Positions 1 to 8,809 of a stretch of DNA of 64,000 nt are shown here, in pieces. A program made the position numbers and the translations under genes. The notes under the pieces are model-generated. The model worked only from the letters and a program-made list of their open reading frames with translations, was not told the origin of the DNA and searched no databases. Source of the stretch: Duganella guangzhouensis (GTDB lineage Bacteria; Pseudomonadota; Gammaproteobacteria; Burkholderiales; Burkholderiaceae_D); the NCBI RefSeq assembly GCF_009674535.1, contig NZ_WKJK01000004.1:62001-126000 (forward strand). The letters are read 5' to 3'. Position 1 is the first letter of the stretch, and each line of letters starts with the position of its first letter.

Positions 1-2
1 AA

Positions 3-350
3 TTCGACTACATCCACGTCAGCCGTTATGGCGACGAGGACAAGGGCGGCGAGGTAGTGTGGAAAGTGGTGCCGCGTTCGAACGTCAGCGGCCGCACCGT
101 AATCGTGTTGGACGATATCCTCGACGAAGGCGAAACCCTGGCCCACGTCAAACAACGCCTGCTGGACATGGGCGCCAAGGAAGTGGTCCTGGCAGTGTTC
201 TGCGATAAGGCGATCGGCAAGACCAAGCCGGTGCAGGCGGACATCGTCGGCATCACCATTCCGAACCGCTTCGTGGTCGGTTTCGGCATGGATGCTTACG
301 GCTACTGGCGCAACCTGCCGGGCCTGTGGGCGATCAACACCGAGAACTAA
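3..350 (+). CDS. Hypoxanthine-guanine phosphoribosyltransferase, C-terminal part
   Basis: Partial gene: the reading frame is open from base 3 and the start lies left of the window. The protein transfers phosphoribose from PRPP to hypoxanthine or guanine (purine salvage, cytosol). The PRPP-binding loop is visible as VIVLDDILDEGETL, followed by the helix-strand pattern typical of the type I phosphoribosyltransferase fold and a C-terminal region with the conserved FVVGFGMDAYGYWRNLPGLW stretch. About 115 residues are seen of an expected 180 or so. Its TAA stop overlaps the TAG stop of the convergent TPR gene, so no terminator separates the two. The family is clear; the precise base preference (Hpt or Gpt-like) cannot be read from this half. 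Confidence 0.85.
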   Translation, partial: FDYIHVSRYGDEDKGGEVVWKVVPRSNVSGRTVIVLDDILDEGETLAHVKQRLLDMGAKEVVLAVFCDKAIGKTKPVQADIVGITIPNRFVVGFGMDAYGYWRNLPGLWAINTEN

Positions 351-1540
351 GGGCGCAACTGCCAGCGGTCGATGAACTGACGCACGCCGTCGGGATTGGC
401 CGCCTTCCACGCCTCGAACTCGGGGCGCCAGGATTCCTTGTACTGCAATAGCAGCAGCGCCGGCTCCAGCTGATCGGCCTTGGCCAGCGTTTGTAGCGTT
501 TTCAGTGCCGGGTCCTTCAACTCGCCACTGCCCTTGGCGATCGCATCATCCACCGCCTTGAAGGCCAGGCGCCACGCCGCCAATTCGGTGGCGAATGGAC
601 CGTCCTTCGGTTTGCCGTCGCTGGCCGGTTGCTGATTGAGCGCCTCGGCGGTCGCCAGCAGCATCCACAGCGTGCCATCCGCGCTCTTGCTCATATCCGG
701 CGTATTCAGTGAAGGATCGACCGTGATGTTGATCTTTTTGCTTGCCGGGTCCAGCTCACCGCGCGACTTGCGCGTCAGATTCAGCGGCGTCAGAGGGAAA
801 CCACTCAGGGTGCGGATCTGATTCAGCTTGACCCAGTTGGGCAACTGGCTCGGTTGCGCGGCGATGCCGCCCATCAGCGCGCCGCTGGCGGGGCCGGGCT
901 TGTCCTGTCCCATCAGCGCGTCGGCCAGGAAGCGCCAGCCCTGCGCATTCAATGGCTCCACTTCCACGCCCTTGCGGAAACGCTGCTCCGCCTCGGCATA
1001 TTTTTTCTGCACGAAGTAGCAGTCGCCGGCATAGATCCAGGCGGTGGAAAACTGCGGGTCCAGCGCGGCGGCACGCTCGTACTGCACCAGCGCCTCGTCC
1101 AGCTTGCGCTGGTTGAACAGCAGCTCGCCCTCATGCAGGGCGGCGGCCGCTTCCGGCGTCGGCTGGTGCAGCAACAGCGGCTTGCTGTCGCCCAGCAGGC
1201 GCAGCACTTCCTGCGCCACCGGATCGTCGCCATGCTTTTGCAGCGCCTGCCGCGCCGCCGCTTCCGCCTGCTGACGCAGCTTGGCCGAAGTCTCGCCCTG
1301 CGTATGTTCGGCCCCCACCAGAAACGCCCGCGCCAGACCCGACAGCGGCAACGACGAGCCGGGATCGACCTTGGAGGCCGCGATAAACTGTTTGAACGCC
1401 TCGCTCAGCTTACCTTCCAGCACCAGCTGATTGGCTTGATTGAACAGCTTCAAACCTTCCGGACTCATGCTGTCCAGACCCTGCGCACTTCCATAGCTGC
1501 ACACCAGGGCCAGCAACAGCGCGGCAATTTTCTTCATCAT
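347..1540 (-). CDS. Exported tetratricopeptide-repeat protein
   Basis: 397 residues. A short hydrophobic signal sequence at residues 1-20 ends in SAQG, so the protein is probably exported to the periplasm. TPR-like helical pairs are seen around residues 28-75 and again at 135-210, where AWIYAGDCYFVQKKYAEAEQ followed by AEQRFRKGVEVEPLNAQGW is a classic TPR unit. The C-terminal half has no recognisable catalytic motif. TPR proteins act as protein-binding scaffolds; the partner cannot be inferred here. The gene is convergent with the phosphoribosyltransferase and the stop codons overlap. A divergent AraC-type gene starts about 75 bp upstream. Two ATG codons in tandem (1540 and 1537) could both serve as the start. 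Confidence 0.7.
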   Translation of the reverse strand: MMKKIAALLLALVCSYGSAQGLDSMSPEGLKLFNQANQLVLEGKLSEAFKQFIAASKVDPGSSLPLSGLARAFLVGAEHTQGETSAKLRQQAEAAARQALQKHGDDPVAQEVLRLLGDSKPLLLHQPTPEAAAALHEGELLFNQRKLDEALVQYERAAALDPQFSTAWIYAGDCYFVQKKYAEAEQRFRKGVEVEPLNAQGWRFLADALMGQDKPGPASGALMGGIAAQPSQLPNWVKLNQIRTLSGFPLTPLNLTRKSRGELDPASKKINITVDPSLNTPDMSKSADGTLWMLLATAEALNQQPASDGKPKDGPFATELAAWRLAFKAVDDAIAKGSGELKDPALKTLQTLAKADQLEPALLLLQYKESWRPEFEAWKAANPDGVRQFIDRWQLRP

Positions 1541-1617
1541 CGGTCCCGTGTTTTCAGAGACTTCATATTAACTTAAAAGCAATTGCCATGCGAGACGGGA
1601 GATGGCAGGATTGCATG

Positions 1618-2718
1618 ATGGTTAACGCGATCTTTTCATGGCTGTTCCTGGCGGCGATTGCCCAGGCGATTTTGCTCAGTGTGGCGCTGTTGAATCCGCG
1701 CCAGCCGGAGATGCGCACCGCCAACCGATTGCTGTCGGCACTGCTGCTGATTTTTTCCGCCATCCTCGGCCATGCCTGGCTGGGACTGAACCATTTGTAT
1801 CGCGACTATCCGCATAGCGCGCTGGCTATCGTCACGCTGGGGCTGGCCGTAGGGCCGCTGCTGTATCTGTACCTGCGCGCCATGTTGTCCGATCAAGCGC
1901 TGGGACGACGCGCCTGGCTGCATTTTCTGCCATTCGGACTCGCCACGCTGGCAATGACGCCGTTCTACCTGCAATCCGCAGCAGCCAAACTGGCCTGGAT
2001 GCGCGCCTGGCACGGCTGGCCCTGGTATCTGGCGCTGGCGGCGGTGGCCAAACTGGTCATCCTGTTTTTCTACCTGCGCGCCAGCTACCGGCTGGTGCAG
2101 CGGGTGCCGGCCGACTCGGCTCTGGTACTGGACTTGCGCCGGCTGATGCGCATTTGGCTGTTCAGTGCCGCCGTCAGCGTGCTGGCGGTCGCCATGGCCG
2201 CGACCGATGCCGACTGGCCGCTGCCGGTGGAAGCCGTCGACGGCGGCGCCCTGATGCTGTTCGTGTTTGCCACCGCCTACACCGCCATGCGTCTGCCGCT
2301 GGGCTACCGGCCGCCTGCTCTGCCACCGCCCAAGCCGCGTTATGCCGACAAACCGCTGTCCACCAGCGACCGCGACGCCTTCCTGGCCCGCCTCATCACC
2401 TGCATGGAACAGGAGCAGCCCTACCGCAACGGCGAACTCAAGCTGGAAGACCTGGCGACACAGGTGGCCATGACGCCGCATGAACTGTCCCAGCTGATCA
2501 ACCAGCACTGCGGCGGGAATTTCGCCGATTTTCTGAACCGCTACCGCGTCGAAGCGCTGAAAAGTGCCCTGCACGACCCGCAGCAATCCAGCGCCAGCAT
2601 CCTCGATTTGGCATTAAACGCAGGATTTAACAGTAAAAGCGCGATGAACCGGACATTTAAAAAACACACCGGCGTGACGCCGGGTGAGTTTCGCGAACAG
2701 GCCAAAAGCGCCGCGTAG
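1618..2718 (+). CDS. AraC-family regulator with membrane-embedded N-terminus
   Basis: About 366 residues. The first 220 residues contain roughly six or seven hydrophobic helices (from WLFLAAIAQAILLSVALL to LMLFVFATAYTAM), so the sensor part sits in the inner membrane. The last 100 residues are a typical AraC DNA-binding domain with two helix-turn-helix units: LEDLATQVAMTPHELSQLIN, and LALNAGFNSKSAMNRTFKKH ending in TGVTPGEFR. The start is placed at 1618 because an AGGA element sits 7 nt upstream; 1588 and 1615 are alternatives. Transcription factors of this build usually respond to an envelope or extracellular signal and act on neighbouring genes. The secreted amidohydrolase directly downstream is a plausible target, but this is inference. 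Confidence 0.8.
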   Translation: MVNAIFSWLFLAAIAQAILLSVALLNPRQPEMRTANRLLSALLLIFSAILGHAWLGLNHLYRDYPHSALAIVTLGLAVGPLLYLYLRAMLSDQALGRRAWLHFLPFGLATLAMTPFYLQSAAAKLAWMRAWHGWPWYLALAAVAKLVILFFYLRASYRLVQRVPADSALVLDLRRLMRIWLFSAAVSVLAVAMAATDADWPLPVEAVDGGALMLFVFATAYTAMRLPLGYRPPALPPPKPRYADKPLSTSDRDAFLARLITCMEQEQPYRNGELKLEDLATQVAMTPHELSQLINQHCGGNFADFLNRYRVEALKSALHDPQQSSASILDLALNAGFNSKSAMNRTFKKHTGVTPGEFREQAKSAA

Positions 2719-2795
2719 CGGGTGCCAAATCATCATTTGCGACGCCAAACCCGTTGGGCGCAGCAACACTGGGCCATCTCAACACGGAGCCCGAC

Positions 2796-4259
2796 ATGAA
2801 AATCACCACCCTGTTCATAAGTCTGTTGTTATGCACACCCGCCCTGAGCGCGCCCACCTGGATCACCAACGTCAAACTGGTTTCACCGGAAAAACTGGAA
2901 CACATCGTCACCGGCAGCGTGCTGATTGATGGTGAACGCATCGTCCGCGTCGAGCGCGGCGGCAAGGCTAAGGCACCGGCCGGCGCGCACCGCGTGGACG
3001 GACACGGCTACTACCTGACGCCCGGCCTGATCGACTCCCACGTCCATCTGTACGCCGTGCCCGGCATGAGTTTCGAGCAATCCGAACACATGACGGCGAT
3101 GGCAAACGCCTATTTCGCGCAAATGCCGCGTTCCTACCTCTACTACGGCTATACCACCGTGATCGACCTGGCCGCCGGCAGCCGCGAATTCATCGACCGG
3201 ATCAAGGCCATGCCGCAGCATCCGGACATTTACGACTGCGGCTCGCCACTGGTGTACGCCAACGGTTACCCAATGTCCTTCATCGCGCCGGAGAAGCGCT
3301 TCAAGATGTTTTCCAACTTCATCTACGATCCGGCACAAAAGGATGCCATTCCAGCCGAGTTCAAGCCGGAAGACTATACGCCGGCCAAAGGGGTGGCGCG
3401 GGTCAAGGCCGACCACGCGATCTGCCTGAAAACCCACTACGAGCGCGGCTTTGGCAACCAGCGCAACCTGCCGGTGATGAGTCCGGAAACCTACCGCGAG
3501 GTGCGTCGCCTGGCCGGCGAGGCTGGACTGGTGATGGTCACCCACGGCAATTCGCTGGAATCGCAGACCTTTGCCGTGAACGGCGGCGTCAAAGTGCTGG
3601 CGCATGGCATGTGGCACTGGGGTGCATACAACAACGCCGCCGAACTCCCTGCGGAAATCCGTCAACTACTCGATAAAATCGTCGAACGTCGGATAGGCTA
3701 CCAGCCGACCATGCAGGTGCTGTACGGTCTGCGGGCCTACGTCGATCCGGATTATCTGAACACGCCGGCGCTGGCCAAGCTGCTGCCGCCAGCGATGCTG
3801 GCATGGCTGAAGACGCCCGAAGGCAGCTGGTTCAAGGAAGAAGTGGCGGAAGCCGGCGAAACCGACGAAGCCGTGCGCCAGGGTATGGAAGCGCCGCTGC
3901 GCCGCCAGCGTCAGGTGGTGGCCTATTTGGCCAGCAAAAACGCCAACATCCTGTTCGGCACCGACACGCCATCATCTCCCACCTACGGCAACGTTCCCGG
4001 CCTGAACGGCTATCTGGAAATGCAACACCTGCACGATGCCGGCATGTCGCTGGCGCAGATTTTCCAAGCAGCCACCATCAACAATGCCCACGCCTTTCAT
4101 CTGGACCGCGAGGTTGGCACCATCGAACCGGGCAAGCTGGCCAATCTGGTGCTGATGAAAGCATCGCCGCTGCAGGACGTGCACGCCTACGACAGCGTGC
4201 ACACCGTGTGGGTGCGCGGCAAACCAGCACTGCGCGACAGTCTGGCGGTGGGCAACTGA
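2796..4259 (+). CDS. Secreted metal-dependent amidohydrolase
   Basis: 487 residues. A Sec signal peptide (MKITTLFISLLLCTPALSA) leads into an imidazolonepropionase/adenosine-deaminase-type amidohydrolase. The metal-binding HxH is at TPGLIDSHVHLY, further His residues are at VMVTHGN and VLAHGMWHW, and the late metal Asp is at LFGTDTPSSP. The C-terminal composite beta domain shows the usual GTIEPGKLANLVLM signature. It should hydrolyse a C-N bond of a cyclic amide or related compound in the periplasm; the substrate is not readable. The start at 2796 is chosen because ACGGAG precedes it and the signal peptide begins there. The adjacent upstream AraC regulator in the same direction may control it. 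Confidence 0.8.
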   Translation: MKITTLFISLLLCTPALSAPTWITNVKLVSPEKLEHIVTGSVLIDGERIVRVERGGKAKAPAGAHRVDGHGYYLTPGLIDSHVHLYAVPGMSFEQSEHMTAMANAYFAQMPRSYLYYGYTTVIDLAAGSREFIDRIKAMPQHPDIYDCGSPLVYANGYPMSFIAPEKRFKMFSNFIYDPAQKDAIPAEFKPEDYTPAKGVARVKADHAICLKTHYERGFGNQRNLPVMSPETYREVRRLAGEAGLVMVTHGNSLESQTFAVNGGVKVLAHGMWHWGAYNNAAELPAEIRQLLDKIVERRIGYQPTMQVLYGLRAYVDPDYLNTPALAKLLPPAMLAWLKTPEGSWFKEEVAEAGETDEAVRQGMEAPLRRQRQVVAYLASKNANILFGTDTPSSPTYGNVPGLNGYLEMQHLHDAGMSLAQIFQAATINNAHAFHLDREVGTIEPGKLANLVLMKASPLQDVHAYDSVHTVWVRGKPALRDSLAVGN

Positions 4260-4265
4260 TCTGGA

Positions 4266-5219
4266 TTACAAGGCCAGGCGGGCGCGGGCGGCGTCGTATT
4301 CGCGCTTCAGGCGCTCGACCATTTCGCCGGCCGATGGAATGTCGTCCATCAGACCCACGCCTTGGCCTGCGCCCCAGATGTCGCGCCAGGCTTTGGCGCT
4401 GCCGGAACCGAAGTTCATCGCGCTCTTGTCGGCCTGTGGCAGCGCGTCCGGGTCCAGGCCGGCGGCCACGATCGATTTTTTCAGGTAATTGCCATGAACG
4501 CCGGTGAACAGATTCGAATACACGATATCGGCCGCCGTCGATTCAACGATCGCTTCACGATAACCATCGCTGACGTTGGATTCCTTGGTCGCCAGCCAGC
4601 GCGAGCCGATGTAGGCGAAGTCGGCGCCCATGGCCTGTGCGGCCAGAATCGCATCGCCGGTCGCGATCGAACCGGACAGCGCGATCGGGCCTTTGAAGAA
4701 CTTGCGCACCTCGCCCACCAGCGCAAACGGCGACAGCGTGCCGGCATGGCCGCCGGCGCCGCTGGCCACCAGGATCAGGCCGTCCACGCCGGCTTCCAGC
4801 GCTTTTTGCGCGTGACGGATGGACACCACATCATGCAGCACGATGCCGCCATAGCTGTGGATGGCGTCCAGCATTTCTTTCGGCGGCGCGCGCAGCGAGG
4901 AGATGATGATAGGAATCTGGTGCTTCACGCACACCTCGACGTCATGCGCGAGGCGGTCGTTGGATTGATGCACGATCTGATTGACCGCGATCGGGCCCAC
5001 ACGCTTGTCCGGATTGGCAGCCTGGAAATCGGCCAGTTCTTTCTGCAAATCGGTCAACCACACATCCAGCAGCTCGGCCGGACGCGCGTTCAGCGCCGGG
5101 AAGGAGCCGACGATGCCGGCCTTGCACTGCGCCGCCACCAACGCCGGTCCACTGGCGATAAACATCGGGGAAGCGATGACGGGAAGTGAGAGATTTTGCA
5201 GGACTGCAGGCAGGGTCAT
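4266..5219 (-). CDS. Nitronate monooxygenase-family flavoprotein
   Basis: 317 residues from the ATG at 5219 (MTLPAVLQNLSLPVIASPMF), the usual beginning of this family; the upstream extension to 5354 is unconserved in composition. It is an FMN-dependent TIM barrel of the 2-nitropropane dioxygenase / NMO type: the phosphate-binding GAGGHAGTLSPFALV and the IALSGSIATGDAILAAQAMGADFAYIGSRW region (two segments) are clear. Family members oxidise alkyl nitronates such as propionate-3-nitronate, or act as enoyl reductase-like flavoproteins. Its stop is a few bases from the end of the convergent amidohydrolase gene. A second, distinct NMO-family gene lies at 56.3-57.3 kb. Confidence 0.85.
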   Translation of the reverse strand: MTLPAVLQNLSLPVIASPMFIASGPALVAAQCKAGIVGSFPALNARPAELLDVWLTDLQKELADFQAANPDKRVGPIAVNQIVHQSNDRLAHDVEVCVKHQIPIIISSLRAPPKEMLDAIHSYGGIVLHDVVSIRHAQKALEAGVDGLILVASGAGGHAGTLSPFALVGEVRKFFKGPIALSGSIATGDAILAAQAMGADFAYIGSRWLATKESNVSDGYREAIVESTAADIVYSNLFTGVHGNYLKKSIVAAGLDPDALPQADKSAMNFGSGSAKAWRDIWGAGQGVGLMDDIPSAGEMVERLKREYDAARARLAL

Positions 5220-5255
5220 GGCGAGCTCGCTGACGGTAGTTGATCGGGTCGGACG

Positions 5256-5261
5256 ATTATA
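5256..5261 (-). promoter_or_regulatory. Candidate -10 element for the nitronate monooxygenase gene
   Basis: A TATAAT hexamer on the minus strand lies about 37 bp upstream of the chosen start. No good TTGACA-like box is present at 16-18 bp, so this is only a candidate promoter. Confidence 0.3.
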
Positions 5262-5310
5262 GATCGAAAATAGTACGATCGTGCCTAAAACTAGGGCATA
5301 TCCTCTACAA

Positions 5311-6219
5311 TTACACGTTAAGTAGGTACTCACCCTCAACGCGTGCCGCAGCACTACGTACCAGCTGGCTGGCCGCCCACTGCCCCAGCGCCTCCGGCGT
5401 TTGCTTCAGATAATTGTGATTGGCGGCGGCAAACACCGGCATCGAGGTCAGCAGTGTCGGCACGTCGGCCAGCGGGATGCGCTGGCGCTCCAGCAACAGA
5501 AATTTGAGCAACACTTTCAACGCGTTTTGCGCGTTGCGTACCGGATCGGCGGCCAGGTAGTCCAACCGCGAGCGGGCACGCGCCAGGGCGCCGGCGATGT
5601 CGCTGAACGGCGCGCCGTGGCCGGGAATCACCATCCGCACCTCCAGACCGGCGATCAGGTCCAGTGTGGCGCGTTCTTCGGCAAAGCCGGACTTTCCATC
5701 CAGTTCGGGGAAGATGACGCCAAAGCCGTTTTCCCACAGCGCGTCGGCCGACACCAGCACCTTTTCCTGCGGACAGTAAAAAATCAGCGCATGCGGATCA
5801 TGACCGGGCGCGGCCAATGCCTGCCATTCCATGTCGGCCAGCTTCAGCACGTCGCCCGGCGCGATGGTGGCGTCGAAGCTGAAGCGGTCGCAGCGCTGGC
5901 CGGTGGCCTTGAAACTGAGCGCTTCCACGTCCCAGTGCCGCACCTTGTCGGCCTCGGCCACCGGAATCGAGGTCTGGCAGCCAAAATGGGCCTGCAGGAT
6001 GGCATTGCCGCCGCAGTGGTCGGAATGCAAATGGGTGTTGAGAATCTGGTCCAGATGACGGCCGTGCAGCACGTGCCGCACCAGATCCAGCGTCTGTGGC
6101 GCGTGACTGACATAGCCGGTATCGATAATCGCGGTATCGTGCCGGCCTAGCAGCATGATGTTGTTGGATGACAGCCAACCCCGTTCCAACACCCGTATCG
6201 AATCCGGCAGCGCGTTCAT
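5311..6219 (-). CDS. MBL-fold metallo-hydrolase
   Basis: 302 residues. The binuclear zinc site of the metallo-beta-lactamase fold is intact: THLHSDHCGG (HxHxDH), GHDPHALIFY and MVIPGHGAPF. The order and spacing match the general MBL hydrolase group (glyoxalase II, lactonase and similar) rather than true beta-lactamases, and no signal peptide is present, so it is cytosolic. The substrate is unknown. Its ATG overlaps the stop of the upstream DUF1289 gene by 4 bp, so the two are translationally coupled and probably co-function. Confidence 0.8.
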   Translation of the reverse strand: MNALPDSIRVLERGWLSSNNIMLLGRHDTAIIDTGYVSHAPQTLDLVRHVLHGRHLDQILNTHLHSDHCGGNAILQAHFGCQTSIPVAEADKVRHWDVEALSFKATGQRCDRFSFDATIAPGDVLKLADMEWQALAAPGHDPHALIFYCPQEKVLVSADALWENGFGVIFPELDGKSGFAEERATLDLIAGLEVRMVIPGHGAPFSDIAGALARARSRLDYLAADPVRNAQNALKVLLKFLLLERQRIPLADVPTLLTSMPVFAAANHNYLKQTPEALGQWAASQLVRSAAARVEGEYLLNV

Positions 6220-6428
6220 TCTTCCTCGTCGAAGTGGATAGTCTCGCGGCGGTGCGCCAGCTGCGACCAGACGATGCGCTTGAAATCATCGTCGGCCTTG
6301 CCCCAGGCCACGATTTCTTCCAGGGTGCGCAGGCAGCCCATGCAGTAACGCCGCTCCAGGTCCATTTTGCACAGGCTGACACAGGGCGACGGCACCGGCG
6401 AGGCGATTATGTTGGTTGCTTCACTCAT
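6216..6428 (-). CDS. DUF1289 domain small Cys-rich protein
   Basis: 70 residues. The DUF1289 pattern is plain: SPCVSLCKMD, then CMGCLRTLEEI, with four Cys residues likely binding a metal ion, and a following IVWSQL. The family has no established biochemical role. It overlaps the MBL hydrolase gene by 4 bp, which is a common arrangement for small accessory proteins. Length agrees with the family (about 60-80 residues). Confidence 0.75.
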   Translation of the reverse strand: MSEATNIIASPVPSPCVSLCKMDLERRYCMGCLRTLEEIVAWGKADDDFKRIVWSQLAHRRETIHFDEEE

Positions 6429-6517
6429 GGCTACATTATATGCCCTTGCGTCGCTTGACTTGCAGCCATTCAGGCCTAAACTACCATCCAGGTAGATGGT
6501 GAATGGATGGAGAAATC

Positions 6518-6907
6518 ATGGCAGCCGAATCGGAAAAAATCACCATCAATCTGGGGCCCATCGATTTAGGACAGGTTGACTTGCTGGTGCAAGAAGGGTT
6601 TTACTCAAACCGTACCGATCTGATACGCACAGCGATCCGGAATCAACTGAACCAGCACGCGGACGTGGTCAAGCAAACCGTTGCGCGCAAGAGCCTGGTA
6701 TTCGGGATACAACATTATTCGCGCGCCGATCTGGAGACATTACAAGCTGCGGGACAGCGCTTGCAAATTCAGGTGCTGGGGTTGGCCAGCATTGCCAGCG
6801 ATGTCTCGGTGGAGCTGGCGCTCGCCACCATCGAATCTATTTTTGTACTCGGTTCGCTGCACGCCAGCGCCGTCATCAAGACGGCACTGGCACCACGCAT
6901 CCACTAA
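6518..6907 (+). CDS. Ribbon-helix-helix (CopG-like) regulator
   Basis: 129 residues from the ATG at 6518, which has GGAG six bases upstream; an earlier in-frame ATG at 6503 lacks this. Residues 8-45 form a MetJ/Arc/CopG ribbon-helix-helix unit: ITINLGPIDLGQVDLLVQEG followed by FYSNRTDLIRTAIRNQLNQH. The C-terminal half (LGLASIASDVSVELALATIE) is family-specific and of unknown role. The esterase gene begins 11 bp downstream, so the pair is an operon and the regulator likely autoregulates it, perhaps in response to polyhydroxybutyrate metabolism (inference). Confidence 0.7.
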   Translation: MAAESEKITINLGPIDLGQVDLLVQEGFYSNRTDLIRTAIRNQLNQHADVVKQTVARKSLVFGIQHYSRADLETLQAAGQRLQIQVLGLASIASDVSVELALATIESIFVLGSLHASAVIKTALAPRIH

Positions 6908-6918
6908 AGGAAGCCTCC

Positions 6919-8058
6919 ATGAAACTCAATATCTTGCAGCAGATGCGCGACGCCGCGCAGCACTTTCTGAACAAAAACGTGCCTAAGCCGGTCATGCGCG
7001 ATATCAATCCGCCGCCGGCAAACGTCGCGCCTCCAACCCCGGCCCCAACTCCAGCTCCGAGCCTGTCACCGAGTCATAATCCGGCGACCCATCCAACCGA
7101 GTTTGCGCAGGACATACTGAACCGGATGGGGATCAACGTCGATCTTCAGGCCAATCTGGAGCGCGCCATCGACATCGGCTCGGTACTGCATCCTGCTCCG
7201 GCACATCCGCTACCGGATGGCGCACAGTTCCTCAGCGGCAGTTATACCAATCAAGCCGGCGCGCGCAATTACAAGCTGTATATTCCGGCCAGCTATCACG
7301 GCCAGGCCATGCCGTTGCTGGTGATGCTGCACGGCTGTACGCAAAATCCCGATGATTTCGCGGCCGGCACGCAAATGAACCTGCTGGCGGAAGAAATGGC
7401 ATGTTTTGTGGTGTATCCAGAGCAGAATATGCAGGCCAACCACTCCAAGTGCTGGAACTGGTTCAACGCGATCGATCAGCAGCGCGGCCAGGGCGAGCCG
7501 TCCATCATTGCCGGCATTGCGCGCCAGGTGATCGACGAGTATCCGGTCAATGAGCGCCAGGTGTATGTGGCGGGCTTGTCGGCTGGTGGGGCGATGGCGG
7601 TGATTGTCGGCACGCTGTATCCGGAATTGTTTGCGGCGGTGGGCGTGCATTCGGGCTTGCCGTTTGCGTCGGCGCAGGATTTGCCGTCGGCGCTGACGGC
7701 AATGAAGCGTGGCGTGCATCAGCCGCGCAAGGCGGGCGATGGTTCGCAACCGATTATTGTGTTTCATGGTGACAGCGATACCACCGTGAATCCGCTGAAT
7801 GGCGAGCAGGTGATCGCGCAGCGCTTGCATCATCATCGCGCCGCTCGGCCACAGGTGCAATCGGGCGCGGTGCCGAATGGGTATCGCTATACGCAGACCA
7901 CGCACACCAAGGCCGATGGTTCGCCGCTGGGCGAGCATTGGGTGGTGCATGGGGCGGGCCATGCCTGGTCGGGCGGCAGCGCGCTCGGCACTTACACCGA
8001 CGCCAAAGGGCCGGACGCCAGCCGCGAAATGCTGCGCTTCTTCCGCACCGTCAGCTGA
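6919..8058 (+). CDS. PHB depolymerase-family esterase
   Basis: 379 residues. After a Pro-rich linker (residues 30-60) comes an alpha/beta hydrolase of the LpqC / type 1 PHB-depolymerase esterase family: MPLLVMLHGCTQNPDDFAAG (oxyanion region), the lipase box GLSAGGAMA with the nucleophilic Ser, an Asp in HGDSDTTVNPLN, and His in VVHGAGHAWSGG. No clear signal peptide is seen, so it may act inside the cell or be exported otherwise. It should hydrolyse short hydroxyalkanoate or related esters. RBS AAGGAAG precedes the start. The 3' end overlaps the convergent coiled-coil gene by 8 bp. Confidence 0.85.
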   Translation: MKLNILQQMRDAAQHFLNKNVPKPVMRDINPPPANVAPPTPAPTPAPSLSPSHNPATHPTEFAQDILNRMGINVDLQANLERAIDIGSVLHPAPAHPLPDGAQFLSGSYTNQAGARNYKLYIPASYHGQAMPLLVMLHGCTQNPDDFAAGTQMNLLAEEMACFVVYPEQNMQANHSKCWNWFNAIDQQRGQGEPSIIAGIARQVIDEYPVNERQVYVAGLSAGGAMAVIVGTLYPELFAAVGVHSGLPFASAQDLPSALTAMKRGVHQPRKAGDGSQPIIVFHGDSDTTVNPLNGEQVIAQRLHHHRAARPQVQSGAVPNGYRYTQTTHTKADGSPLGEHWVVHGAGHAWSGGSALGTYTDAKGPDASREMLRFFRTVS

Positions 8059-8743
8059 GAAATAGCCGGCCGGCGATGCCGAGGATGGCAATGGTATTCG
8101 TTACCAGCAGCCCGATCAGCCAGTTCATGTCGCGCCGATGCCGCTCGTCCATCCGGTCCATCCGGTCCAGAGAATACTGCTGCAGCTGATCCATTCTTTG
8201 GAGCGACATCCGTTGGCATTCGTCCATCCGGTCCATCGACGACTGCTGCAGCTGGTCTATCCTTTGCAGCGACGCCCGGTGGAATTCGTCTATGCTGTTC
8301 TGCGCCGTCTGCTGCCGGGCATCCATCCTGCCCAGCGCAATCTCGTGCAACTGGGCTGTGGTCTGCTGCTGCTTGTCCATCCTCTCCAACATGGTCTGCT
8401 GCTGCTTGTCCATCCGCTCCATCATGATCTGCTGCTGCTGGTCCATCCACTGCTGTTGCTTATCCATCCGCTCCATTGCTTTCTGGTGCAGAAGGTCCAT
8501 TCGATCGATGGACTGTCGATGCAAATCATCGACGTGGTCACGTAGGCCATCTATGCGCTGGTCGACATGGTCGCGCAGGCCGTCTATGCGCGCCAGCGTG
8601 GATTGGTGGTGCTCTTCCTCCTTGCGCTGCATGGATGGAAGCAGGGTGGTGACATTATCCATGGTGGTCTCCAGCCGTACGATGCGTGCCAGATGACCAT
8701 CTTGGGTAGCGCCATTTTGCTTGTCAAGCGAGGTGGGGTTCAT
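8051..8743 (-). CDS. Hendecad-repeat coiled-coil protein with C-terminal membrane anchor
   Basis: 230 residues, not recognised by family with certainty. From residue about 48 to 200 the sequence is built of 11-residue units beginning R-(I/M)-D (for example RIDGLRDHVDQ, RMDKQQQTMLE, RIDQLQQSSMD, RMDQLQQYSLD), some lengthened to 18 (11+7). Hendecads with hydrophobic positions at this spacing form right-handed or straight coiled coils. The last 25 residues, MNWLIGLLVTNTIAILGIAG, are one transmembrane helix. The architecture (head, long stalk, C-terminal anchor) resembles the CCDC90/DUF1640 type, but this is only a resemblance. The gene is rich in tandem 33-bp DNA repeats, which could change copy number by slippage. 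Confidence 0.65.
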   Translation of the reverse strand: MNPTSLDKQNGATQDGHLARIVRLETTMDNVTTLLPSMQRKEEEHHQSTLARIDGLRDHVDQRIDGLRDHVDDLHRQSIDRMDLLHQKAMERMDKQQQWMDQQQQIMMERMDKQQQTMLERMDKQQQTTAQLHEIALGRMDARQQTAQNSIDEFHRASLQRIDQLQQSSMDRMDECQRMSLQRMDQLQQYSLDRMDRMDERHRRDMNWLIGLLVTNTIAILGIAGRLFLS

Positions 8744-8809
8744 GGTGCGCGCTCCGGTCCGTTATTTCAGCCATTGTCTGGCTGCGAACCGGCCCGCGTT
8801 TGAGGCAGC

